Shown here: in pieces, positions 42,758 to 51,197 of the stretch
How the letters are laid out: each line of letters starts with the position of its first letter
How positions within the stretch are numbered: the first letter of the stretch is position 1
NCBI GenBank assembly: GCA_013368325.1
Contig: JAACJK010000060.1
Location: 186,001-250,000 of the forward strand
From: Ephemerocybe angulata
Lineage: Eukaryota; Basidiomycota; Agaricomycetes; Agaricales; Psathyrellaceae
Direction of reading: 5' to 3'
Length of the DNA stretch: 64,000 nucleotides
Program-made: the position numbers and the translations under genes
Notes under the pieces: model-generated
Databases searched by the model: none
Told to the model about the DNA's origin: nothing
The model's input: only the letters and a program-made list of their open reading frames with translations

Positions 42758-43127
42758 TGTTACGACCGTCGTCGACAGAGGTGGGCAAGTGTCTGTCGAT
42801 GGCTGAGTTGATCGAGTGACGATGAGCAAGCGAGGCGGCACTCGCAAGTCAAAGGAGAAAGGGGGACAAGGGGTTGAATAACCAATAACAAGCTAAGGTA
42901 CAGGACTATAGCTACTGGGTATAAGTACTGAGACGCACATGAGTAGCTATGAGTCAAAAATAGTCAAGGCGCAGCAGTAAGGCTGCGCGTCGTCATACAT
43001 AAGTCGAAGTGAGTCGAGATGAGTCGAAGCGCAGTTGCTGTGCAACTGCGCGCTAAAAATAGTCTAAAACGGTCGCTACGAGTCGATACAAGTCACAAGA
43101 GGGAAAATTGTGGAGCGGAGCGTAACA
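42758..43127 (-). repeat. 3' LTR of element C
   Basis: 370 bp, matching 49439-49808 at a constant offset of 6,681 bp. Confidence 0.95.
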
Positions 43128-43140
43128 TTACCCCCTTCTT
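43128..43140 (-). other. Polypurine tract of element C
   Basis: AAGAAGGGGGTAA on the minus strand, ending at the LTR boundary. Confidence 0.75.
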
Positions 43141-43164
43141 ATCGTCGATGCCCAGCATCGAAGA

Positions 43165-44040
43165 CTAAGTGCACATGTTCCACTCGGCGTCTTCGCCTTG
43201 CCAGTTGTCGTGGTCGTTGTCGGTGCGCCAGAGATCGGGTTCGTCGTTATCGTTCCTGTAGGTACCCCAGCTGGAGACCGTGCGTTTTCCCCAACCTTTT
43301 GCGGTCTTGGCAAGTCGGCGGGCGTTCCTTGTGTTGACCGGTTTTGCGGCGCATTCCCAGGGCATGTGGTTGGGGGCGTTCTTGCGGCACCACTTGCAGT
43401 TCCACTTGACGTGGTCGCACTCTTTGTGTCCCGGTTGTTGACAGGACCGGCAGGGGAATCCTTTCCTGATGGCTCGTTGGTCGTCGGTGAGGTCTCTGGT
43501 GTGGACCTTGCCATAGGTTTCCAGGTCGATGTCTCTTTTTCGGAGGGCGAGGAGGGCGCGGCGGATGCCCGAGCGAATGGCGGGGAGTTTTTCGAGGAGC
43601 TCTTCTATGAGCGCGGTCTTCCGTCCTTCCATCCAGGTGACCTGGTAGTCGAGGTCAGCGACGATTTGCTTGGGGGCCTGGGAGTAGCCGAGGGTTCTCT
43701 CGAGTATCTTCTTGGAGGTTGTGAGGGCGAGGTCCCACTCATCGATGTCGAGGATTTGGCGGGCGATGGTTCGGTCAGCAGGGGGAGCGTCAGCGGTGTC
43801 CAAGAGGCTGCCAGAGCTGCCAGTGAACTCGACGATGTTGGCTAGGGAGGTGATGGCGGCGATGTTGTTCTCGGCCTGGCGAATTTCATCGGGGGTGAAG
43901 GCAGTGCGAAGATCAATCTTGTTGGTCTCGGTGGGCCAAATGCGGTGAGGGAGAGCAGGGACGTCGAAATTATAGATGTAGGTGGGGGCGTCGGTGGTGA
44001 AGGGAGCGCAAGCAGTGGTGGTGGTGCTGGTGGTGATCAT
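43165..44040 (-). CDS. Third ORF of element C: zinc-knuckle protein downstream of pol
   Basis: 291 aa from the first ATG (44040-44038). The frame itself is open from the pol stop at 44148-44150. Middle: helical region (QILDIDEWDLALTTSKKILE, ALLALRKRDIDLETYGKVH). Near the end: two zinc-binding motifs, CRSCQQPGHKEC and CKWCRKNAPNHMPWEC, then an acidic tail. It is Gag-nucleocapsid-like but sits 3' of pol, which is unusual for a chromovirus. It ends about 40 bp before the LTR. It may be a captured gene or a duplicated nucleocapsid; I do not recognise close relatives. Confidence 0.75.
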   Translation of the reverse strand: MITTSTTTTACAPFTTDAPTYIYNFDVPALPHRIWPTETNKIDLRTAFTPDEIRQAENNIAAITSLANIVEFTGSSGSLLDTADAPPADRTIARQILDIDEWDLALTTSKKILERTLGYSQAPKQIVADLDYQVTWMEGRKTALIEELLEKLPAIRSGIRRALLALRKRDIDLETYGKVHTRDLTDDQRAIRKGFPCRSCQQPGHKECDHVKWNCKWCRKNAPNHMPWECAAKPVNTRNARRLAKTAKGWGKRTVSSWGTYRNDNDEPDLWRTDNDHDNWQGEDAEWNMCT

Positions 44041-44147
44041 GATGTGAATGTGGGGTAGATCGTGAGTCTGGAGGTAAGACAGGATGGCGAGGATGGCTTG
44101 AACTGTGGAACTGTGGGTTCTGATTGTTGTGATTTGACTTGGTCGAG

Positions 44148-47100
44148 TCACAACCCGTTAGCGTCTTTATACTCCTGGAGGACTTCGGTGGCATTTCCGA
44201 ATTCGTCTTCAGTCTTCCATTCGTACTCGTTGTAGCCCTTCCATTTGATCCAGTACGAGAGGTTCCCATGTCGGTCTTCTTTGTGTCGTAAGATGCCTTC
44301 GATTTCGTATTCTTCTTCACCTTCCACGATGTCTGGAGGTGGTTCTGAGTAAGATGGACCGTGGGTGGTTGTGAACCGATATGGAGAAAGAAGGGAAGCG
44401 TGGAAGACGTTGTGAACTTTCCATCCTTTTGGCAGTGCAAGTCGGTAGGCTCGGCTTCCTATCTCTTCCGTGATCGTAAATGGTCCTAGTCGTTTGGGCG
44501 CGATCTTCTTCGATCTGTAGGGGAGTTTGAGGTTCTTTCTTTCGAGCCAAACCTGTTCTCCTTTCTTGAAGGGTTTCCAGTGTTTGAATGAGCGGCTGAT
44601 CATTCGGGCACGACCGAGTTCATGGGCAGCGAGGGCTTCGTTTCGGATCCTGTCTAGATCTTGGAGTCGGTTTTGTGTCTGTGGGAGTGGTGATCTTTCG
44701 AATGCTTCTGGGAGAGCCCGTGGTTGGCTTCCCATGATGAGTTCGAATGGGGTCTGATTTCTATCAGCATGGCGACGAGAGTTATGAACGAACTGGAGTA
44801 GAGGTAAGGCTGTGCTCCAGGTGTGAGGGTTGGCAGTGCAATAGATGGAAAGGTAGGCTTCGATTTCTTGATTCACTCGTTCTGTACCTCCGTCAGTCTG
44901 TGGATGGAAGGCAGTGGAGAGAGAGGAGTCGATTCCGAGGCGGGTCAGGAGGTCTCTGAATGTCTTTGCAGCGAATTGGGGGCCTCTGTCAGAGATGACC
45001 TTGTCAGGTAGGCCGTAATTGGTAAAGATCCGGCGTGTCAGAACTTCAGCAGCTTGATCTGATGTGATGGTTTTGTTGCAGGGTTCGAAAACTACCCCCT
45101 TCGAAAGGCCATGGTCGACCACGACCATGATCGAGTCGAAGCCGTTAGATGGGGGAAGATCGGTGATGAAATCCATGGATAGCTGTGTGAATGGTCTGTT
45201 GCTTTCCGGGGCAGTGATGGGTAAAAGAGTCGGCTTTGTCGGTTGGCGGTTAATCTTGAATTGCTGACACTGGGCGCATCCTTTGACAAAAGACTTTATG
45301 AAAATCCTCATGGCTGGCCACCAGTAGTTTTCACGGACGGCGTTGAAGGTGCCTAGTTCTCCAGGATGGCCAATGGTTGGGGAGTCGTGATGGGCACGCA
45401 CGATCTTGCGTCGGAGTTCGGGGTCGTCCGGTACGTACGCTTTTCCGAGTCGGAACAGCATGTGGCCACCATCCTTTGTCTCGATTGTCCAATCTTTCAG
45501 GTCTTTCCGATGGATTGATGGATTGTCGTTAAGGAGAAGTTGAAGGGTTTGGGTAACGTTAGGGTCGGAGGTCGTCTTCTGCAGAATTTCGTCTTGGAGG
45601 ACGGTGTCGATGAGGTTCACGAATAGTTCTGGTGGTAGCATTGTAACTTCTTCTTGCTCTCCATCGTCTTGGCACAGGTCGGGTCGTCGGGAGAGTGCGT
45701 CGGATTGGTACATCTTGGATCCCGGTTGGTGTTTCAGCTCGAAGTCGTATTTGGACAGGGTGAGAAAGGCTCGGCTCTGACGGGGACTTAGTTTCTGTGG
45801 GTTTTTCCAATAGAGTAGATTCTGATGGTCGGAGTAGATGGTGGTGACGAAAGGAGATCCTTGGATGAAATGGCGCCATGCTTCAAGGGCTCTGACAATG
45901 GCCAGCAGTTCTCTGTCGTAGATCTCGTAGTTGCGTTCGGCGGAATTGAAGGTCTGGGAAAGGAAGCATACTGGATGGCGAGCACCGTTGTCGTCCAGCT
46001 GAGTCAGCACAGCTCCGGAGGCATGTTTGGAAGCATCTGCTTCGATTTGGAAGGGGCGTGTTGGGTCAGGTAAGAGGAGAACGGGGTAAGAGGTGAATTT
46101 CGTTTTGAGAGTCTGGAAGGCTTGTTCACACTCGGGTGTCCAGACGAAGTGAGAGTCTTTTCTCAGCAGGGCGTTCAAGGGGGCGGCGAGGGTCGAGTAT
46201 TGATGGATGAATTTCCGGTAGAAGTTGCCAAAGCCGAGGAAAGATCGGACCTGTTTGACGGTAGTCGGAGTGGGCCAGTTGGCGAGTCCTTCGATCTTGA
46301 TGGGGTCCATCTTGATTTTCCCATGACTGATGATGTATCCGAGGAATTCGACTTCCTGAACTTCGAAGGCACACTTCTCCGGGTTCACAGGGAGACCTGC
46401 ATCGCTTAGCTTCTTGAGAACCCGCAGCGTGTCCTTCCGGCATTCTTCCCGTGTGTTGCCTGGGACCAAGATGTCGTCCATGTATCCCTTTGCTCGGACC
46501 GGTTCCTGAATCTCGTCGGGTTCATCGAGTACATGGTTCATCATCCTTTGGAAGGTAGCGGGTGAGTTCTTTAGGCCAAAGAACATGACTGTGGGTTCGA
46601 AAAGTCCTTTGTTGGTCTTGAAAGCGGCTTTCCATTCGTGTCCTTCCTTGATGCGCACATTGTTGTATCCCCATTTTAGGTCGATTTTCGAGAACCATCG
46701 CGCTCCTTCCAGGTCTTTGAGCAGATCGTCGATTCGTGGCAGTGGGTAGGCATCCGAGATGGTCCATTCATTTAAGTACCGGTAGTCTTGGCAGGGTCTG
46801 AGCTTGCCAACTTTCCTCGAGACGAAGAAGAATGGTGATCCCATTGGCGATTGCGAAGGTCGGATCCGTCCCAGTTTCAGATTCTCGGTGAGGAAGTCGT
46901 CAAGGTCCTTCTGTTCCTGTGGAGAGATCTGGTAGGTTTTGAATCTCTTGGGTTCAAAGCCAGGTTTGGTGTTGATTTCGTGATCAAAGGGTCGTGATGG
47001 AGGGAATTTGTCGCTAGTTTCTTTCCGGAATAGGTGGAGATAGTCGTGGTACTGTTCTGGAATCATTTCTTCGAGGGGTCGAGTGTCTTTGGGTTTGTCG

Positions 47101-47693
47101 GCGGCGAGTGATTGGGAGACTGTGATTTTGGCATTGATCCAAATGGGGGTCGGATTCGGGTCGTCCTCTTGGACGTATAAGACATTGACTTGAATCGTTT
47201 CTTCCTGTGGAGGTGGTTTGATAGGTCGACCCGTTCGAAGTGAGTTTATATCCAGCTTGCGCCACCTGAGGGTTCCTAGTTTCCAGTCGATCACTGGGTT
47301 TTCTTGACGAAGCCAAGGCATTCCCAGGATGATGGTCTGTCTCCCAAGGCCACAGACGTAGAGTTGATGGAAGACACGTTTGCCATGGATCGTGATCGGT
47401 AGATAGGCATAGCGGCGGAGGGTTCCATTCTTGTTGAGGGTTCCGTCAACCTTGAACACAGGGATGGGTTTCAGGAGGCGGTATGTGGGAATATGGTGCA
47501 GTTGGACGAAGTTTTGGTCGATAAACTTTCCTCCTGCGGCGCAGTCTACGAGTCCTTTGGTTTCGACGATCTGGTCTGCCACTGATAGCGAAATGGGTAT
47601 ATGCATAGATCTATTGTTTGTTTCAGCTAATAGTACAGAACGGATAGAGAGAGAAGGAGAGATAGTCGTCGATCTAGTCTCCTTTACTGAAAA
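44148..47693 (-). CDS. pol: Pol of element C: protease, RT, RNase H, integrase, chromodomain
   Basis: About 1,180 aa counted from the frameshift site; the frame is open up to 48110 but has no ATG near gag's end, so a -1 shift is the likely entry. Protease near 47550 (GLVDCAAGGKFIDQNF); RT with YMDDILV near 46480; RNase H (IEADASKHASGAVLTQ, YDRELLAIVRALEAW); integrase (HHDSPTIGHPGELG, CAQCQQFK, LSMDFITDLP, VISDRGPQFAAKTF, GTERVNQEIEAYL); GPY/F-like (RLGPFTITEEIGSRAYRLAL); chromodomain (YWIKWKGYNEYEWKTEDEF). All catalytic residues are present. It is distinct in sequence from element A. Confidence 0.94.
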   Translation of the reverse strand, partial: FSVKETRSTTISPSLSIRSVLLAETNNRSMHIPISLSVADQIVETKGLVDCAAGGKFIDQNFVQLHHIPTYRLLKPIPVFKVDGTLNKNGTLRRYAYLPITIHGKRVFHQLYVCGLGRQTIILGMPWLRQENPVIDWKLGTLRWRKLDINSLRTGRPIKPPPQEETIQVNVLYVQEDDPNPTPIWINAKITVSQSLAADKPKDTRPLEEMIPEQYHDYLHLFRKETSDKFPPSRPFDHEINTKPGFEPKRFKTYQISPQEQKDLDDFLTENLKLGRIRPSQSPMGSPFFFVSRKVGKLRPCQDYRYLNEWTISDAYPLPRIDDLLKDLEGARWFSKIDLKWGYNNVRIKEGHEWKAAFKTNKGLFEPTVMFFGLKNSPATFQRMMNHVLDEPDEIQEPVRAKGYMDDILVPGNTREECRKDTLRVLKKLSDAGLPVNPEKCAFEVQEVEFLGYIISHGKIKMDPIKIEGLANWPTPTTVKQVRSFLGFGNFYRKFIHQYSTLAAPLNALLRKDSHFVWTPECEQAFQTLKTKFTSYPVLLLPDPTRPFQIEADASKHASGAVLTQLDDNGARHPVCFLSQTFNSAERNYEIYDRELLAIVRALEAWRHFIQGSPFVTTIYSDHQNLLYWKNPQKLSPRQSRAFLTLSKYDFELKHQPGSKMYQSDALSRRPDLCQDDGEQEEVTMLPPELFVNLIDTVLQDEILQKTTSDPNVTQTLQLLLNDNPSIHRKDLKDWTIETKDGGHMLFRLGKAYVPDDPELRRKIVRAHHDSPTIGHPGELGTFNAVRENYWWPAMRIFIKSFVKGCAQCQQFKINRQPTKPTLLPITAPESNRPFTQLSMDFITDLPPSNGFDSIMVVVDHGLSKGVVFEPCNKTITSDQAAEVLTRRIFTNYGLPDKVISDRGPQFAAKTFRDLLTRLGIDSSLSTAFHPQTDGGTERVNQEIEAYLSIYCTANPHTWSTALPLLQFVHNSRRHADRNQTPFELIMGSQPRALPEAFERSPLPQTQNRLQDLDRIRNEALAAHELGRARMISRSFKHWKPFKKGEQVWLERKNLKLPYRSKKIAPKRLGPFTITEEIGSRAYRLALPKGWKVHNVFHASLLSPYRFTTTHGPSYSEPPPDIVEGEEEYEIEGILRHKEDRHGNLSYWIKWKGYNEYEWKTEDEFGNATEVLQEYKDANGL

Positions 47694-49402
47694 TCCGCTT
47701 CGTCGGTGGATTTCTGGAAGGCTTCGAAGATTTGGTTTTCTTCTTCTCCTGTGTATTGGGCGAGCAGAGCTCGGATAGATCGAGCGGCATCTTGAACAGG
47801 TAACTTGGTCTGACTGGTGGAAGCCTTGGCGGTTGTCTTGGTGTCCATCGAGTTGATGGCAGGGCGGGGTATGTTTGGCCCTGTTCGTCGAGAGCGGCAT
47901 TCTTTCGCGAAGTGGTTGGGCTTTCCGCAGTTGAAGCAGAGACGTTTCTCGAGTCGTTCGCGTCTTTGCTCCAGGGTAAGGGCATCTACTTCCATGGCAT
48001 TTGGATCGTAGCTGGCTCGGTGGTTTGAGTGGGAGGTTCTGTTGAATCCTTGGGCATTGAATGGTCGGCGAGAGTTCGAGATCTTCTTCAGATTCTGGTG
48101 TCGACGCCAAACTGTGTCGTGCTTTATGATGATCTTTACCCAGTCGTCGAACTTCTGGGGTTCATCGATCATGAGGGCAACTCTGTCCACGAGGGCGGGG
48201 TTCAGAGCTCCTTTGAGGTAGTCGATAGCCACGCGATCGCTGGTGGTGAGGGACAGTCCTGCTAGGGCAGCGAGATGTTTGAACCGGGTGATGAGGGTTT
48301 CAGCAGATTCTCCTGACTGTTGTCGGAGAGAGTTGAGATCAAATAGAGCCTGTTCTTCTTGATTTTCCTTTTGGAAGGCTGCGCAGAAGTGTTTCCAGAA
48401 GGCGTCGTATGTGGTGTGCGTCTTGTACTCAGTCGAGGTCATGTAGGTGCGTCTCCAAAGTTCGGCTTCTCCTTCGTCTAGCTTGGTTAGGACGAATATC
48501 TTCTTCTTGAGATCCTTGTCGGTGTATTCCTCCTTGTAGTAGTCGAAGTAGAGTGTCAGGGCATCAGAAAAGGATTGGAAGTTCTTTCGATTTCCATCGA
48601 ATGATTTGACGTGGATCTTGAAGTTTGGTTCCTTGGTGGTAGGTTCGACGGACATGATGGATGAGTCGGGCGTTGGGCTATCTGCTTTGATAGGGCTGCC
48701 AGGTGCGGTGTTTTCTTTGGAATAGGCAGGTGGCGGAGCTTCTGGTTCTGTCTCTGGTTCCGCTGGAGCTTCAACTTCGATTGGTTTGATTTCAGCTGGT
48801 TCGGGTTCGGTATGTTCGATCAGCAAGGGGATCGGTTCAGGTTGGATCCTTGGCGTTTGGATCTGGCTTCGGGGTCTGCTCTTGATTATGCGTGGTTCTT
48901 CTGGGCTTGGCTTCTCAAGCTTCTTGTCTTCTTCGTCTTTGGCGATGGTTAGCTTCCTGGCGAGTTCTTCTCCCAGTTGTTGCTTCTCTTCTTCTTCTCG
49001 TTGTCTCTTCCTCTGTTCTTCTTGCTGAAGTTTGAGTTGTTCCTGTTCTTGCTCCCGTTGGCGCAGGAGTTCTTCTTCGGTTTCTTGGCGTCTTTTCTCT
49101 TCGAGCGCTTCTTCGGCCTCGCGATGTCTCCTATTGGTGTCGGCTACTGCTTTTTCGTCGTGTTGGTCGTCCCTGGCTGGGATTCGAGATGGTTCGAAGT
49201 CGGGGTTATAGGTGGGGAGGTTGTATCGATAGGGACAGGGCTGGCTGTCGCACTCGTACCAGTCCTGTTCTTCCTCTGAGTCGTCGTAGTGGTAGTCGCG
49301 TTCTACGTCAGAATAGAATGTGTGTTTGAATGTTGCACAATCTCCTAGCTCGGAGTCGGGCGTCGATCGTGGTGATTCCGTTGTTGCTGTAGGTGGCTGC
49401 AC
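47684..49402 (-). CDS. gag: Gag of element C
   Basis: The frame spans 572 codons, but the first ATG is codon 250 (48655-48653), just before the capsid-like region (NFKIHVKSFDGNRKNFQSF). The 249 upstream codons are open and rich in Glu/Gln/Arg (EEKRRQETEEELLRQREQE), predicting a coiled coil, and begin at GTG. Either gag starts at 48655 and the upstream frame is chance, or a non-AUG codon is used. The capsid homology is followed by a CCHC knuckle (CFNCGKPNHFAKEC). It ends at TAA one codon after GGATTTT, and pol is in the -1 frame. Confidence 0.85.
   Translation of the reverse strand: MQPPTATTESPRSTPDSELGDCATFKHTFYSDVERDYHYDDSEEEQDWYECDSQPCPYRYNLPTYNPDFEPSRIPARDDQHDEKAVADTNRRHREAEEALEEKRRQETEEELLRQREQEQEQLKLQQEEQRKRQREEEEKQQLGEELARKLTIAKDEEDKKLEKPSPEEPRIIKSRPRSQIQTPRIQPEPIPLLIEHTEPEPAEIKPIEVEAPAEPETEPEAPPPAYSKENTAPGSPIKADSPTPDSSIMSVEPTTKEPNFKIHVKSFDGNRKNFQSFSDALTLYFDYYKEEYTDKDLKKKIFVLTKLDEGEAELWRRTYMTSTEYKTHTTYDAFWKHFCAAFQKENQEEQALFDLNSLRQQSGESAETLITRFKHLAALAGLSLTTSDRVAIDYLKGALNPALVDRVALMIDEPQKFDDWVKIIIKHDTVWRRHQNLKKISNSRRPFNAQGFNRTSHSNHRASYDPNAMEVDALTLEQRRERLEKRLCFNCGKPNHFAKECRSRRTGPNIPRPAINSMDTKTTAKASTSQTKLPVQDAARSIRALLAQYTGEEENQIFEAFQKSTDEADFQ
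47690..47696 (-). promoter_or_regulatory. Candidate -1 frameshift site, element C
   Basis: GGATTTT in gag phase (G GAT TTT), then CAG TAA. It is the same heptamer as in element A, one codon from the stop, with pol in -1. Confidence 0.6.
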
Positions 49403-49426
49403 TACTGAATAGAGGCAGCGTTGTGT

Positions 49427-49437
49427 AGCTTGTTATT
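49427..49437 (-). other. Primer-binding site of element C (self-priming type)
   Basis: AATAACAAGCT on the minus strand, one base from the LTR. It is the exact complement of 11 nt inside the LTR (AGCTTGTTATT, minus strand 49575-49565). Confidence 0.75.
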
Positions 49438-49438
49438 C

Positions 49439-49808
49439 TGTTACGACCGTCGTCGACAGAGGTGGGCAAGTGTCTGTCGATGGCTGAGTTGATCGAGTGA
49501 CGATGAGCAAGCGAGGCGGCACTCGCAAGTCAAAGGAGAAAGGGGGACAAGGGGTTGAATAACCAATAACAAGCTAAGGTACAGGACTATAGCTACTGGG
49601 TATAAGTACTGAGACGCACATGAGTAGCTATGAGTCAAAAATAGTCAAGGCGCAGCAGTAAGGCTGCGCGTCGTCATACATAAGTCGAAGTGAGTCGAGA
49701 TGAGTCGAAGCGCAGTTGCTGTGCAACTGCGCGCTAAAAATAGTCTAAAACGGTCGCTACGAGTCGATACAAGTCACAAGAGGGAAAATTGTGGAGCGGA
49801 GCGTAACA
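49439..49808 (-). repeat. 5' LTR of element C
   Basis: 370 bp. On the minus strand a TTATA-like box (49605-49601) lies about 26-30 nt before the predicted transcript start at 49575. Confidence 0.93.
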
Positions 49809-50768
49809 AAATGCTCCAGGGACTCAATGTGGATGTGTCACGGTCTTCCGAGGCGCCTCGGAGAAGCGCCGATTTTGGCGCATATAGGCGCTGGAGCATG
49901 ATCCAGGCCTCGATGCGGCGGTAGAGTGCGTTACCATGTTCAAGAATGGTGCTACGGTCGAAATCGGTGGAGTGAGTCCCCAGCCCACTGGCCTCAGCCG
50001 CGATGCGCCGTCTACACATCAATGAGACGCGTAAGAAAATATCAACAGAAAGAACACTCACTGAAGTTCCTCGATCTCGATACCTTGAAGAATAAACATA
50101 CTTCGTGTCACATCGGAATGCACTTCATTGATGATTCCATCTTTTAGTGCCTTTGTATCTTCCTTCGCCAACCGTTTTCGAATGGCAGCCGTTGTCAAGA
50201 CTGAGCAGCGACGATCATCTAAGCATTCTGATTGTTGGCGGAGCATGAAACGTAACGAGCTTACCTGTTTGTTCTGTGTCATAGGGATTCGGTTTCTCTT
50301 GATCATCCTCCCAAGCTTGTACAAGGCGAGTCCACTTTTTGCGAGAGGAGAGGGGGAGCGCAGCAGCAAAATCCTTGAATGCCTCCACTTGTTCCTCGTG
50401 CTTCACAAGAGCCGCGGTGGCCCAACGGGCAAGAGTATGAGCTGTGTAATGATGAGCACTTCAATAGAAGCAGTTGATTTTGAAGATAGACGTGACGTAC
50501 CCATCCCAACCGTTTTAGTCCAATTGAGGTCTCCAAAATTATCGTCCAGCGTATCTCGCCGGTTTCCCGGCCCCATCTCCCTCGTGCTCGATGCGAGCTG
50601 GTTCGAAATCAACCAGCCCCGCTCTGGTGCCTCGCCGTCAGTCCTCCCGACCCAAGTCAGGTTGAAGGAGAAATTGAGCTGGCATGCGACGACGTGTGCT
50701 GGCAGGTGAAACTTTGGGACAAGAAAAACAATGTCTTTCCCGTGCTCCCCCTCGAAGACATTTTGCTT

Positions 50769-50802
50769 GTAAGGTAGGGCCAATTCACGATCCAGGAACA
50801 TC
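50769..50802 (+). repeat. 34-bp inverted repeat, left arm
   Basis: Begins GTAAGGTAGGGCC and is the exact reverse complement of 51164-51197. On the minus strand it encodes part of the KDZ protein (MFLDRELALPY). Confidence 0.85.
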
Positions 50803-51163
50803 GAGGGAAGTGCGCTAGATCCAGTCTTAATGAAATAGTGCTCGCAAATCTTACTGGGGGTCTATGAGGCTTCTGTATATGTTTTATTAGATCATTTTAA
50901 AGAGGGCTGCGCAGCCAGAATTTTTACATAGGCTCTCTGGCCTCTTAGAATGGCTCATGAGGATGGGTGATGGATAGTGATGGCCCGCCGCGAGGCCCCT
51001 CGATGAATCAGTCATTATGTCAACTCCGACTAAGAATATCAAAATTCTGGCCGCGTAGGCCTTCGTGTATCTTTCTAAGCAGTAGAAAAAGGGCTTTTTG
51101 GCTCCTCCCTATGAGAATATGCGAGTGCTATTTCATTTTTAGTGGAACATGGCCTATTCACGT

Positions 51164-51197
51164 GATGTTCCTGGATCGTGAATTGGCCCTACCTTAC
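51164..51197 (+). repeat. 34-bp inverted repeat, right arm
   Basis: Perfect partner of 50769-50802, with 361 bp between the arms. It lies directly after the KDZ block YRYLMERCQR, where a splice donor would be expected. Confidence 0.85.

Larger units (their letters stand above)
42758..49808 (-). mobile_element. Complete Ty3/gypsy chromovirus, element C
   Basis: 7,051 bp with 370-bp LTRs (TGTTACG...CGTAACA) that look identical by eye and a 5-bp target duplication AAATG at 42753-42757 and 49809-49813. The minus-strand order is LTR, PBS, gag, pol with chromodomain, a third ORF, polypurine tract, LTR. The long frames are intact, so it is young. It inserted into an exon of the KDZ transposase gene. 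Confidence 0.96.
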
